Positions 17,311 to 26,258 of a stretch of 64,000 nucleotides of DNA are shown here, piece after piece. This DNA comes from Flavobacterium sp. N1736 (GTDB lineage Bacteria > Bacteroidota > Bacteroidia > Flavobacteriales > Flavobacteriaceae), in the NCBI RefSeq assembly GCF_025947065.1, contig NZ_CP109994.1:930001-994000 (forward strand), given 5' to 3'. Every line of letters starts with the position of its first letter. Position 1 is the first letter of the stretch. The notes beneath the pieces are model-generated. The model saw only the letters and a program-made list of their open reading frames with translations. It did no database searches and was not told the origin of the DNA. Position numbers and translations under genes: made by a program.

Positions 17311-17343
17311 AAAAAATCCAATTGTCTAAAATTGGATTTTTTT
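17311..17343 (-). terminator. intrinsic terminator
   Basis: AAAAATCCAAT and ATTGGATTTTT form a stem around an 8-base loop, flanked by A- and T-runs. It lies 33 bases after the stop of the reverse-strand gene 17376-17762. The rest of 17052-17310 is AT-rich, and I see nothing else in it. Confidence 0.8.
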
Positions 17344-17375
17344 ATCATTTTTAAAGGAAAAATTTTGGAGAGAAT

Positions 17376-17762
17376 CTATGTTTTTGTTTTAATTTTTATT
17401 CTCCAAAAGTAATAAACCGTCACCAAATTTATACTTATTAAAATACAGAGAACAGGATTGCAGAAAAAGCTGGAATACGTTCTTCCATTCGGAATTTCGA
17501 TAAAAGGAACCGTTATTAAAGCATCTAAAATCAATGCTGTCATTGACATTATGATTCCAAGCAGCAAACCGTGAATTTTAATTCCGTTTTTATAATAAAC
17601 TAATGCCATTTCATTTGCATATAAAACCATCATAATCATTACTATTACAGCTTCTGATTTAAATGAATTGTTTATTAATGGAACAAAGCTTAAAATATAG
17701 AAAGAAAGACTCACACAAACCCATATAAAAACGCCCGGCAATAGTATTTGAAGATATTTCAT
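17376..17762 (-). CDS. DUF5367-like small membrane protein
   Basis: It has 128 residues and four hydrophobic segments from the ATG at 17762, 10 bases after the stop of the upstream NmrA-like gene. Longer in-frame starts would overlap that gene by up to 92 bases and lack a sensible N-terminus. MKYLQILLPGVFIWVCVS, a central GLLLGIIMSMTALILDALIT and IPNGRTYSSFF match my memory of DUF5367 proteins. The function is unknown. It is probably cotranscribed with 17773-18609. Confidence 0.6.
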   Translation of the reverse strand: MKYLQILLPGVFIWVCVSLSFYILSFVPLINNSFKSEAVIVMIMMVLYANEMALVYYKNGIKIHGLLLGIIMSMTALILDALITVPFIEIPNGRTYSSFFCNPVLCILISINLVTVYYFWRIKIKTKT

Positions 17763-17772
17763 GGCGATAATT

Positions 17773-18609
17773 TCAGGCGTTAACCCCATTCCAAATTCCG
17801 GTTTTTGCGGCTTCTTTTGCGTAAGTAGAAAAGTCAGTTGGTTTTCTTCCCAAAACCTTTTCAATGTCGTTTGTAACCGAAGAATTTCTTCCGTCTAAAA
17901 CCTGCTCAAACAAATACTTTATAAGCCAGATATGATCGTCAGGAACCTGATATTCCTGTAGCATTTGCGTATATTCTTCTACAGATAATGCCTGAAATTG
18001 AATTTCTTTATTGCTGTTTTTTGCAATTATGGCGACCGCTTCGGGAAAAGTTAGTAATTCCGGACCCGTAAGTTCATACGTCTGACCGTTGTGAATAGCA
18101 TTCAAAAGACATGCTGTAACAACATCAGCAATATCATTAGCATCTGTAAAAGGTTCCAGTGCTTCTGCTCTTGGCAAGGCAACAAAACCGGCTAAAATTG
18201 GTTCTAAAAAGAAGCTTTCGCTAAAATTCTGATTGAACCAGCTTGCTCTAACAATCGTCCAGTTTTTGGCTGTAGCTTTCACTATTTCTTCGCAAACCTG
18301 CGCTTCTTTTTCGCCTCGTCCGGATAATAAAACCATCTTTTCCACGCCAAGTTTTGTCGCTAAAAAGGTAAATTTCTGAATGATTTCTGGTGCCGAAGGA
18401 ACTGCTAAATCGGGTTGAAAAGTAATGTAAACAGTATTTATTCCATCTAAAACAGCGTTCCATGTTTCGGAATTTTCCCAGTCAAAAGGTATTTCTGCAG
18501 TGCGGGAACCCGTTCTAATTTCGACTTTGTTATTGTTTTGCAAACGTTCAACAACACGTTTTCCGGTTTTTCCGTTAGCTCCAAGAACTAAAATTTTAGT
18601 TGTTTTCAT
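17773..18609 (-). CDS. NmrA-family NAD(P)-binding protein
   Basis: A 278-residue atypical short-chain dehydrogenase-like protein. The Rossmann motif is LVLGANGKTGKRVVERL at residues 7-23. MVLLSGRGEKEAQ and IVRASWFNQNFSESFF mark the NmrA-like fold, and the C-terminal half carries FTDANDIADVV and YELTGPELLTF, typical of this group. It probably binds NAD(P)H, but no catalytic Tyr-xxx-Lys is obvious. An AraC regulator lies 72 bases upstream on the same strand and may control it. Confidence 0.85.
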   Translation of the reverse strand: MKTTKILVLGANGKTGKRVVERLQNNNKVEIRTGSRTAEIPFDWENSETWNAVLDGINTVYITFQPDLAVPSAPEIIQKFTFLATKLGVEKMVLLSGRGEKEAQVCEEIVKATAKNWTIVRASWFNQNFSESFFLEPILAGFVALPRAEALEPFTDANDIADVVTACLLNAIHNGQTYELTGPELLTFPEAVAIIAKNSNKEIQFQALSVEEYTQMLQEYQVPDDHIWLIKYLFEQVLDGRNSSVTNDIEKVLGRKPTDFSTYAKEAAKTGIWNGVNA

Positions 18610-18681
18610 ATCAATATTTTTTAAAGTTTATATTGATACAAAGGTGTTTACTAACAGATCAAATCATTTGTTGCAAAAGAA

Positions 18682-19560
18682 TTATGATTTGTTTGAAAAG
18701 CATTTTTGTCTGACGTCATTTGGGCGTGTTCCAAACTTTTTAAAGAACGCATTCGAAAAAGAACTCAGACTTTCATAACCCACATCCCAAGCTGTTTCCT
18801 GCACGGTTTTATCGCTATTTTGCAGCAATTCATAAGCCTTGTTTAGCCGTTCTTCCTGAATATATTTAAAAACCGGAATACCAAATAATTCCTTAAAGTT
18901 CTTTTTCAGCTTGTTACTGTTAAGCCCAACCATTTTAGAGAGTTGCGTTATAGACGGCGGTTGCGAATAGTTGTGCGTTACGATTTCTTTTGCCTGATAA
19001 AGTTTGTCTTTCTCTTTCGCCGAAAAATCACTTTTTTGATCACTTGAAAGCAGTCCGTAAAAATGAGAAAGAAGCTCGTTTATCTGGCTTTTTAAAAACA
19101 ATAATCTCGTGTTTCCGGTATACGTTGTATTGAATATTTTTTGAACGGCTAACTGCATATCGAGCGTCATATAAAAAGACGGACCTTTTACAAAATGCTC
19201 TTTTGGATGTAATAAATCAGGGAGATGTTTCTCGAAAATCTCCTTTTCTGCGTGAGATAATAAGTGCATATTTTTTAGTTTAGAAAATATACTAATCGAT
19301 TGCAAAGGTTTGTCAGGTTCTATTTTATGAGCGAATTCTACCTTCTGATTTCCGAAAAAACAAATCGCCAAACCGGTTGTATTGGTTAAATATTTGGTTT
19401 GGTGGTTGTGTTTTATTTCCAATTCGACATTTCCCGAACCATAAAAAGCAAATCCCACGGCATCGCCATCAATCTCGCATTTTTGAACAAAGGTTTTCGA
19501 TGCGTTTGATTGTTCAATTAAAACAATAAAATCATTCAATTCGATAATATCTGTTATCAT
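18682..19560 (-). CDS. AraC-family transcriptional regulator
   Basis: A 292-residue protein whose C-terminal ~100 residues are a double helix-turn-helix: PPSITQLSKMVGLNSNKLKK, FGIPVFKYIQEERLNKAYEL, and ETAWDVGYESLSSFSNAFFK, the conserved second motif. The N-terminal 190 residues form a ligand-type domain without a clear relative. It is upstream of an NmrA-like gene on the same strand and is probably its regulator. The 287-base region before its start holds direct GATGTTTCA repeats (near 19659 and 19681) but no firm operator. Confidence 0.9.
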   Translation of the reverse strand: MITDIIELNDFIVLIEQSNASKTFVQKCEIDGDAVGFAFYGSGNVELEIKHNHQTKYLTNTTGLAICFFGNQKVEFAHKIEPDKPLQSISIFSKLKNMHLLSHAEKEIFEKHLPDLLHPKEHFVKGPSFYMTLDMQLAVQKIFNTTYTGNTRLLFLKSQINELLSHFYGLLSSDQKSDFSAKEKDKLYQAKEIVTHNYSQPPSITQLSKMVGLNSNKLKKNFKELFGIPVFKYIQEERLNKAYELLQNSDKTVQETAWDVGYESLSSFSNAFFKKFGTRPNDVRQKCFSNKS

Positions 19561-19847
19561 TGTACGGCTATTTGGGTTTTTTATGTCTTTTGGAACTGCT
19601 AATATAAATATATTTTAATGACACTGTGGTCTTTAAAAAGGCCTTTTCACCTTTTTTGATGTTTCAAAATAGCATAGTTGATGTTTCATTTTATAGAATG
19701 AAACCTCTTTGTAGGATTTTGTGTAAGAGTTATTGATAATTTAGTGGTTATCAAAATAATAGCGTTTTTGATAGACTGATTTAAACTCTGTTTGTATTTG
19801 TTTTGAGGATTAAACTTTAACCTAAATTATTTAATACACAATTATAT

Positions 19848-20087
19848 ATGTCACTTCCCAACGAATTGTACAATGCAAAATTTGCCGAATATATAGAATC
19901 TGTTAAGATTTTATATCTGGTAGATGATAAATTCAAAACGATGTGTGATGATTACTGCAATAGTAAAATGAATACTGAAAAATACAGGAAAAAATTCGAA
20001 AAAGATTTTCGGCATAAGTTAGAGTATGAGAATTTATCTAAAGAATTAGAAGAAGAAATACTGATTTATCTAATCAGGAAAGAATAA
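19848..20087 (+). CDS. 79-residue hypothetical protein
   Basis: A small, charged, mostly helical protein (MSLPNELYNAKFAEYIESVK...) with no signal peptide or membrane helix. Leu/Glu/Lys-rich C-terminal helices suggest a soluble coiled structure. It lies 59 bases upstream of a large lipoprotein gene and may be cotranscribed with it. The family is not recognised. Confidence 0.55.
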   Translation: MSLPNELYNAKFAEYIESVKILYLVDDKFKTMCDDYCNSKMNTEKYRKKFEKDFRHKLEYENLSKELEEEILIYLIRKE

Positions 20088-20146
20088 TAATGCACCCATA
20101 CATTCGATTAAAAACAACGTAAAATCGTATAATAATCAATTAAATT

Positions 20147-22510
20147 ATGAAAAAGAGACTTTCTATACTAGTAGTATTTAGTATTGTTTTTATTGTGTTT
20201 TCCTGCAAAAAAGATCAAAAAGACGATAAACTTGCAGCCGTAGTTAAGCCATCAACAGCAGATTCTATTGCTGCAACTGATATTGGCTGGCTGCGTGAGG
20301 TTACAAATAACGGGTCAAAATTGGTTTATTATCAGCCTCAAATTGATGAATGGAAGGACTTTAATGAAATATCTGCAGATATAGCATTTTCTCTAACGCC
20401 CAAAGACGGTAAGGAAGTATTGGGCGTAGCTTCTATGAAAGCAGCAACTTTAGTCGATAAAGATTCCCGAAATGTCTTTTTAAAAAATGTAGAAGTTACC
20501 GATGTGAGATTTCCAGCACTTGATAAAAAAACAGAGCCGCAGATGGAGAAATTGTTCAAAGAATTGATTCCAAAAGGAGGCAACCCAATTGCGTTAGACC
20601 GTATTATGGCAGGTTTACGCCATACCAATAATCCACCAAAAGGAGTAGCGGTTAAAAATGATCCGCCGCAAATTTTTTATAGTGCCAATCCGTCAATCTT
20701 ACTGATTGTTGAAGGAGAACCTGTTTTGGCGCCTATTGAAAAAACAAGTCTGAGCTATGTTGTAAATACAAATTGGGATTTATTTTTTGATAAAACCTCC
20801 AAAAAATACTATTTATTGGTCGAAAATATATGGCTTACCGCTACAGATTTAAAAGGAAAATGGACTAAAACACAAAGTCTGCCAAAGGAAATGAGCGATT
20901 TGCCATCAGGACAAAATTTTGATGAAGTCAAAAAAATGGTGCCGCCGCCAACAGAAAATGTCAATTTAGAGGTTTTCTTTAGCAATAAACCCGCAGAACT
21001 TATAGCAGTAAATGGTGCTCCAAAATTTGTAAAAATTACCGGAACCCAATTAATGTATATTGATAATACAGATAATGATGTTTTTGCCGATGAAAAAGAC
21101 GGACAATATTATGTATTACTGTCAGGCAGATGGTTTAAAGCTAAAGAGTTAACCGGACCGTGGAGTTTTGCGACAACGAGTTTACCTGCAGATTTCGCAA
21201 AAATCCCTAAAAATTCTCCTCGCGCAAGTGTCTTAGCGTCAGTACCCGGAACTCAGGAAGCTTCAGATGCTGTATTGCTTGCTCAGGTTCCTACAACGGC
21301 CATCATAAAAAAAGCAGATGCCGAAGCAAAAGCAAAGGTAAATTATGACGGAGCGCCTCAGTTTAAGCCAATTGAAGGAACGTCGCTTCAATATGCGAGT
21401 AATACGCAGGAAAAAGTAATCAAGGTGGGCGATATGTATTATTTGTGCTTTCAGGCAGTTTGGTTTATGTCGACAACTCCAAACGGACCCTGGAAAGTAA
21501 CAAATTCAGTTCCCAAAGAAATTTATAATATTCCGCCAAGTTCACCGGTTTATAATGTTACGTATGTTACTCAAAATGTAACAGATACAACAGTAGAAAG
21601 CAGTACAACGGCAGGTTATTTTGGTGCTTTTATAGTTGGAGCAATGTTTGGCGCGGTGCTTACATACGGAACCGGGTTTTATTATCCGCCGTATTTTTAC
21701 TACGGACCAATGTATCCTATTTATCGTCCGTGGCCTTGTACGTATGGTGTTGGAGCGGTTTATAACCCGTGGACGGGAGGCTGGGCAGCCGGAAGAGCCG
21801 TTTATGGACCGTATGGATCAGCCGGATCTGCAGCATGGTATAATCCTGCAACAGGACGATATGGTCGCGCAGCAAGTGTTCAGGGCTGGTACGGAGGGCG
21901 TACTGTAGCGCATGCCTATAATCCGTGGACAGGAAATTACGGTGCCACAGCGCAAGGGCATAACGCGTATGCACAATGGGGACATTCGGCAGCATCAAAT
22001 GGTCGTGACTGGTTGCAAACAGGACATGTTACAACAAGACAGGGAAGTGTGGTTGGCTATAAAACTTCCGGTGGAAACGAAGGCGTTATCACACATCACA
22101 GAGGCGGAGGAACGACTATTCACACCAACAATAATTTATATGCCGGACATGATGGTCATATTTATAAAAAAGATGCCAACGGAAACTGGAGTCATTACAA
22201 CAACGGAAACGGGGGCTGGACTCAGGCAGGAACTTTAGGTTCTACAAAGGGTACAGGAGATAAAATTCAAAATGCCGGAGACAGAATTCAAAACAATAAT
22301 CTTAATCAAAAACAGGACAGGGTTTTAGGTTCGCCGGATAAACCACTTGGTGAGGCCGGTCGTGCCAATACGATTGACGGTCTTAACCATTCTGATTTTG
22401 CAAGAGATCGAGGCGAAACGCAAACACGAAATTTCCAAAATTTTCAGCGAAGCGGCGGTCTTAGCGGTGGAGGATTTAGAGGCGGCGGCGGTTTTAGAGG
22501 ACGCCGATAA
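20147..22510 (+). CDS. large lipoprotein with triplicated W/Y-rich repeat
   Basis: This 787-residue protein starts with a lipoprotein signal (lipobox at VFSCKK, Cys20), so it is anchored in the outer or inner membrane facing the periplasm or surface. Three copies of a ~60-residue unit are visible: KYYLLVENIWLTATDLKGKW, QYYVLLSGRWFKAKELTGPW and MYYLCFQAVWFMSTTPNGPW, each followed by SLP or SVP and IP. A hydrophobic Gly/Ala segment (about residues 490-505) leads into a Tyr/Gly/Pro-rich region with repeated AVYNPWTGG and HAYNPWTGN motifs, and an RGG-like tail. The function is unknown. Some bacterial families with this repeat are annotated as carbohydrate-binding, which I cannot confirm. Confidence 0.75.
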   Translation: MKKRLSILVVFSIVFIVFSCKKDQKDDKLAAVVKPSTADSIAATDIGWLREVTNNGSKLVYYQPQIDEWKDFNEISADIAFSLTPKDGKEVLGVASMKAATLVDKDSRNVFLKNVEVTDVRFPALDKKTEPQMEKLFKELIPKGGNPIALDRIMAGLRHTNNPPKGVAVKNDPPQIFYSANPSILLIVEGEPVLAPIEKTSLSYVVNTNWDLFFDKTSKKYYLLVENIWLTATDLKGKWTKTQSLPKEMSDLPSGQNFDEVKKMVPPPTENVNLEVFFSNKPAELIAVNGAPKFVKITGTQLMYIDNTDNDVFADEKDGQYYVLLSGRWFKAKELTGPWSFATTSLPADFAKIPKNSPRASVLASVPGTQEASDAVLLAQVPTTAIIKKADAEAKAKVNYDGAPQFKPIEGTSLQYASNTQEKVIKVGDMYYLCFQAVWFMSTTPNGPWKVTNSVPKEIYNIPPSSPVYNVTYVTQNVTDTTVESSTTAGYFGAFIVGAMFGAVLTYGTGFYYPPYFYYGPMYPIYRPWPCTYGVGAVYNPWTGGWAAGRAVYGPYGSAGSAAWYNPATGRYGRAASVQGWYGGRTVAHAYNPWTGNYGATAQGHNAYAQWGHSAASNGRDWLQTGHVTTRQGSVVGYKTSGGNEGVITHHRGGGTTIHTNNNLYAGHDGHIYKKDANGNWSHYNNGNGGWTQAGTLGSTKGTGDKIQNAGDRIQNNNLNQKQDRVLGSPDKPLGEAGRANTIDGLNHSDFARDRGETQTRNFQNFQRSGGLSGGGFRGGGGFRGRR

Positions 22511-22540
22511 GATATTATTACTTTATTTTGGTTAGTTTTA

Positions 22541-22574
22541 TACAGAGTTTAGAATTCATTTTCTAAACTCTGTA
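22541..22574 (+). terminator. intrinsic terminator after the lipoprotein gene
   Basis: TACAGAGTTTAGAA and TTCTAAACTCTGTA pair perfectly around TTCATT, followed by TTTATTTT. It ends the gene at 22510 and abuts the 3' end of the hydrolase remnant on the other strand. Confidence 0.8.
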
Positions 22575-22575
22575 T

Positions 22576-22701
22576 TTATTTTAATTTTTCCTTGAAAAAA
22601 TCAATAGTTCTTGTCCACGACAGTGTGATTTTGTTATACGCATAATCATCATACAAATCAAATACTTCCTGACTAATATCTTCTTTGGTTAGTTTTTCCA
22701 T
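22576..22701 (-). pseudogene. internally deleted dienelactone hydrolase (YghX-like) remnant
   Basis: The reverse strand encodes 41 residues. The first 26, beginning MEKLTKEDISQEVFDLYDDY, resemble the N-terminus of YghX-type dienelactone hydrolases as I remember it. The last part, LSWTRTIDFFKEKLK, resembles the extreme C-terminus of the same proteins. The roughly 240 residues expected in between, including the catalytic triad, are absent, as if an in-frame deletion joined the ends. It may still be translated. The assignment rests on memory of the family, so a true small gene is possible. Confidence 0.45.
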
Positions 22702-22748
22702 CACTTTAATTTTGAAACTAATTTAAGAAATTCGTGGCAAACTTTAAC

Positions 22749-23042
22749 CTACAAGCTTTTTAATTTCTTCATAAAAACAGGAAACACATCGTTTAGTTCT
22801 TCAAAAAGAGGATTATTGCGGTGTTTCAGTTTGATTTCGCTGAATAATTTCAAACCAAGTGCAAATTGTGTTGCTTCTGATTCATTTTCGAAAATATTTT
22901 TGTCTTTTATTTTTTCGATAATATTAAATATTTCGTCATGATTATCAAATTCAATTCCCAGTTCTTTTGCGGGATGCGTTTCGCCGTTTGAGTATTGTTT
23001 CAGGCTTAATGTAAGATAATATTTGTTTGATCTTTTTTCCAT
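22749..23042 (-). CDS. DUF3861-like protein
   Basis: A 97-residue soluble protein. The features FDNHDEIFNIIEKIKDKNIF, ATQFALGLKLFSEI and NPLFEELNDVFPVFMKKLK match the DUF3861 family in order and length. The function is unknown. It lies 17 bases downstream of the LytTR response regulator on the same strand, so it is probably in the same transcript. Confidence 0.75.
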   Translation of the reverse strand: MEKRSNKYYLTLSLKQYSNGETHPAKELGIEFDNHDEIFNIIEKIKDKNIFENESEATQFALGLKLFSEIKLKHRNNPLFEELNDVFPVFMKKLKSL

Positions 23043-23059
23043 AACAGGTACTTTTTAAT

Positions 23060-23791
23060 CTATTTAATCCATTTGTCAACAATTGCCTTAAAGGTCTCTT
23101 TGTATTGTTCGCCCACTGTTATCTCGGCTTTATCAATAAAAATGGAATTTTTGCTGATAGCACTTATTTTTTCCAGACAAACAATATAAGAACGATGTAC
23201 TCTCATAAATTTTGATGAAGGCAATTTTTCTTCGAGTGCTTTTAAAGATATGAGCGAAAGAATGGCTTTTTGAGAATCGTTGAAATGTACTTTTACATAA
23301 TCTTTCAAACTTTCGATGTATGAAATATCTTTAAGAGAAATCCGAACCCATTGATATTCAACTTTCAAAAAGATAAATTCATCATCTGCAGTAATTGGCT
23401 GGTAATGATTGGAAGATTCTTCGGTAATTTGCAATACTTTGTTTGCAGCACGCAAAAATTCTTCATAACTAAAAGGTTTTAAGAGATAATCTATGGCATT
23501 TACGCGATAACCTTCAATAGCATAATGATTATAGGCTGTTGTAAAAACAATTTTAGGCAATTGTCCGGGTTGTTCCTGCAAAAGCCTTGCAAGCTCCATT
23601 CCCGTTAAATTGGGCATATTAATGTCTAAAAAAACAAGATCAGGCTGTTTTTCCCTGATTAAAGTCAGGGCTTCAACAGCATTATCGCAGCTCGCAGTCA
23701 GTTCTAAAAAAGGCGTTTGCTCGATAAAAGTCTGCACTAATTTTAGTGCGAGAGGTTCATCATCAACTGCTATACATTTCAATATTGTCAT
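23060..23791 (-). CDS. LytTR-type response regulator
   Basis: A 243-residue two-domain regulator. The receiver domain has an acidic pocket at D10-D11, phospho-acceptor D56 in LVFLDINMPNLTG, and lysine in LLKPFSY. The C-terminal LytTR DNA-binding domain includes ISYIESLKDYVKVHF and FMRVHRSYIV. Its start overlaps the stop of the LytS-type kinase gene (TAATG), so the pair is translationally coupled. The divergent RND efflux operon is a plausible target, as such pairs often control neighbouring export genes. Confidence 0.95.
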   Translation of the reverse strand: MTILKCIAVDDEPLALKLVQTFIEQTPFLELTASCDNAVEALTLIREKQPDLVFLDINMPNLTGMELARLLQEQPGQLPKIVFTTAYNHYAIEGYRVNAIDYLLKPFSYEEFLRAANKVLQITEESSNHYQPITADDEFIFLKVEYQWVRISLKDISYIESLKDYVKVHFNDSQKAILSLISLKALEEKLPSSKFMRVHRSYIVCLEKISAISKNSIFIDKAEITVGEQYKETFKAIVDKWIK

Positions 23792-24834
23792 TATTCTAAA
23801 GTTATTTGCAGTTTTACATTATACATACCGTTTTTAGCAACTCCGGCAATTAGTGAATGTTTATGCGGATAAATTAAATGAAGCCTGCGTTTTGTATTTG
23901 TTAACCCAATGCCGCCTTCATTTGATGTCAGGGCTTTTTCGAAATACGTATTTTCTACTTCAAATTCAAGTAAACTTCCGTTTTGTCTGAGCGAAATATG
24001 TATTTCACTTTTATCAGTTGCATGAACGCCGTGTTTAAAAGCATTCTCTACTAAAGGTAATAATAACATTGGAACAATTGGATAATCGTGTATTTTTTCC
24101 GGAATATCCGTCGTAATCGTTAGTTTGCTGTTGGCACGAAGCTTCATCAAAGCAATAAAATCCCGCATGAATTCGGCTTCTTTAAGCAAAGTTGTTGTTT
24201 CTTCCGTGCTATAAAGTAAATAGCGCATCATTCGGCTCAGCGTGTGCAATGCATTTCTTGAATCTTCAATATCAGTATACGTTAAAGAGTAAATGCTATT
24301 TAAGGAGTTGAAGAAAAAATGCGGATTAATCTGCGCTTTCAGCATCGCCAATTCTGCCATTGTTTTGTCCTGTTCCAGTTTTTGTTTATGCTGAGCGGCT
24401 TTCTGCCAATGCTGTAACATTGCCCAGCTCGTACTGATGCCTAAAACCAATAAAGTCAGCATAAAAGCATAATTGTCAAAATAAGGATTCCTGTTTTTTT
24501 TGAAACCCAAAACAAGACTAATTTTAGTATGAAGATCTGTCTGCGAAGTATAAAAGTAAGCGATAAGCTGCATGGCAACAATTGCGAGGAATGCCCAAAC
24601 TAAAAAAGGAGAAATATTGTCTTTTATAATGGTTTTTGGAACGATGATTTTGGCATTCGAATAGAAAATAATTATCAGTAAAACCAGTACAATAATCTGC
24701 CAAAGCCAAAAAACAGCAGGCAGAATTACATTCCAGGTTAAAGGAATGTAAAACAGCATTAGAAATCCCAACAATAACCAGCCAAGAATGTGTAATCCTG
24801 CAAATATATAGGGTCTAAAGATGTTTGTCCACAT
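23791..24834 (-). CDS. LytS-type sensor histidine kinase
   Basis: This 347-residue membrane kinase has four N-terminal helices (within residues 1-135), then the His_kinase domain with the acceptor in KAQINPHFFFNSLNSIYSL, and an ATPase domain with MLLLPLVENAFKHG and GGIGLTNTKRRL. It phosphorylates the LytTR regulator encoded immediately downstream. No periplasmic sensor domain is visible, so the signal is probably sensed in the membrane. It is divergent from the RND efflux operon at 25098. Confidence 0.95.
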   Translation of the reverse strand: MWTNIFRPYIFAGLHILGWLLLGFLMLFYIPLTWNVILPAVFWLWQIIVLVLLIIIFYSNAKIIVPKTIIKDNISPFLVWAFLAIVAMQLIAYFYTSQTDLHTKISLVLGFKKNRNPYFDNYAFMLTLLVLGISTSWAMLQHWQKAAQHKQKLEQDKTMAELAMLKAQINPHFFFNSLNSIYSLTYTDIEDSRNALHTLSRMMRYLLYSTEETTTLLKEAEFMRDFIALMKLRANSKLTITTDIPEKIHDYPIVPMLLLPLVENAFKHGVHATDKSEIHISLRQNGSLLEFEVENTYFEKALTSNEGGIGLTNTKRRLHLIYPHKHSLIAGVAKNGMYNVKLQITLE

Positions 24835-24930
24835 TATAATTTATATTTTTTTTGACAATATTACATTTTATTTGAATGCAATTTAGAAGCAATCGCCAAA
24901 TATAGATTTACAGTCTTTAAAAACCATATT

Positions 24931-24990
24931 AGAGCCGATGAGTTTTTAAATTAAACGCTTGTTTAACCCGGAAAAAAAACCATCGGTTCT
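24931..24990. promoter_or_regulatory. hairpin and palindrome upstream of the RND operon
   Basis: AGAGCCGATG (24931-24940) pairs with CATCGGTTCT (24981-24990), with one G-T position. A TTAAAC-GCTT-GTTTAA palindrome at 24951-24966 sits inside the loop. The element lies between the kinase gene and the efflux operon. It could be an operator or a leader RNA structure. Confidence 0.4.
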
Positions 24991-25097
24991 CAGCTTATCT
25001 CTATCGATTGTGTCTTGCTTTTCGTCTATTCCAAAAATTTTACGTACCTTAATTTAGTTATTTTGTTATCGTAATTTAGAAATCACACATTTATCCA

Positions 25098-26252
25098 ATG
25101 AATAAGCAATCATTTTTAAGCCTTTTAGCAGCATCTATTATCATCGTCTCGTGTGGTAAAAAAGATGACAAAGCAGCTCAGGCGGCAGCTGCAGCACAAG
25201 TTAAAGAATATAAAACGCTGACATTACAGCCAGAATCAGCCACCTTATTTACTGATTATCCGGCAAGTATTCAAGGACAGCAAAATATAGAAATCCGTCC
25301 GCGTGTAGAAGGTTACATCGATAAGATTTTTGTAGACGAAGGAGCGGTAGTAAAAGCCGGACAGCCTTTGTTTAAAATCAATGCTCCGGAATATGAACAA
25401 CAGGTTCGTACTGCAACGGCAAGCATAAAAAGTGCTCAGGCAGCGGTAAGTACAGCAAAATTGGCTGTAAACAAAGTAAAGCCGCTTGTAGAGAAAGAAA
25501 TCATCAGTAAATACGAATTAGAATCTGCTCAATATAATTATGAGTCGGCTTTGGCAACTTTGGCTCAGGCCAATGCGAGTTTGGTCAATGCCAAAACTAA
25601 TTTAGGATATACAACCGTTACAAGTCCAGTTGATGGCGTTGTAGGTTCGATTCCGTTTCGTTTAGGAAGTTTGGTAAGTTCTAATACAGCAGATCCTTTA
25701 ACAACAGTTTCAAGTATTGGAAACGTTTATGCTTATTTTGCCATGAACGAAAAAGTGCTTTTAAACTTTACGCAGGGTTCCGGTACACTGGCACAAAAAA
25801 TCAAACAATTTCCTGCAGTTTCATTACTACTTTCTGATGGATCTACTTATGATGAAAAAGGACGTATCGAAACCGTAAACGGATTGATTAATACCGAAAC
25901 AGGTTCTGTAAACATCAGAGCGCGTTTTTCAAATCCAAGAGGCGTTATCAGAAGCGGAAGCAGTACAACAGTTCGAATTCCGAATGAAGTGAAGGACGGA
26001 TTAATAATTCCGCAAAGCGCAACATTTGAGATGCAGGACAAAATTTTTGCTGTTACAGTTGGAAAAGACGGGAAAACAAAAAATACCAACATTACAGTTT
26101 TAGACAATAAAGCCGGAAATTATTATGTGGTAACAAGCGGTTTAAAAGCCGGAGACGAAATTGTTTTGGAAGGAGTTGCTTCACTGAAAGACGGATCTCA
26201 AATCAAGGCTCAAAATCAGAATGCTGAAACGGTTTACGCAGACTTAAAATAA
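25098..26252 (+). CDS. RND efflux periplasmic adaptor lipoprotein
   Basis: A 384-residue membrane-fusion protein. The lipobox VSCGKK places it on the periplasmic face of the inner membrane. IEIRPRVEGYIDKIFVDEGA is the first half of the lipoyl-like domain, a helical hairpin follows (residues ~105-165), and NLGYTTVTSPVDGVVG is the second half. It links the RND pump to the outer-membrane channel. It is first in a three-gene operon, 6 bases before the pump gene, and divergent from the LytS/LytTR pair. Confidence 0.95.
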   Translation: MNKQSFLSLLAASIIIVSCGKKDDKAAQAAAAAQVKEYKTLTLQPESATLFTDYPASIQGQQNIEIRPRVEGYIDKIFVDEGAVVKAGQPLFKINAPEYEQQVRTATASIKSAQAAVSTAKLAVNKVKPLVEKEIISKYELESAQYNYESALATLAQANASLVNAKTNLGYTTVTSPVDGVVGSIPFRLGSLVSSNTADPLTTVSSIGNVYAYFAMNEKVLLNFTQGSGTLAQKIKQFPAVSLLLSDGSTYDEKGRIETVNGLINTETGSVNIRARFSNPRGVIRSGSSTTVRIPNEVKDGLIIPQSATFEMQDKIFAVTVGKDGKTKNTNITVLDNKAGNYYVVTSGLKAGDEIVLEGVASLKDGSQIKAQNQNAETVYADLK

Positions 26253-26258
26253 AAATAC

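Noticed and set aside
17763..17864. Longer N-terminus for the DUF5367-like protein
   Set aside because: It would overlap the upstream NmrA-like gene by 92 bases and gives a charged extension; the ATG at 17762 has normal spacing and begins a membrane helix.
24951..24966. TetR operator for the RND operon
   Set aside because: No TetR gene is adjacent; a LytS/LytTR pair is the neighbour, so the palindrome is reported only as an unassigned element.
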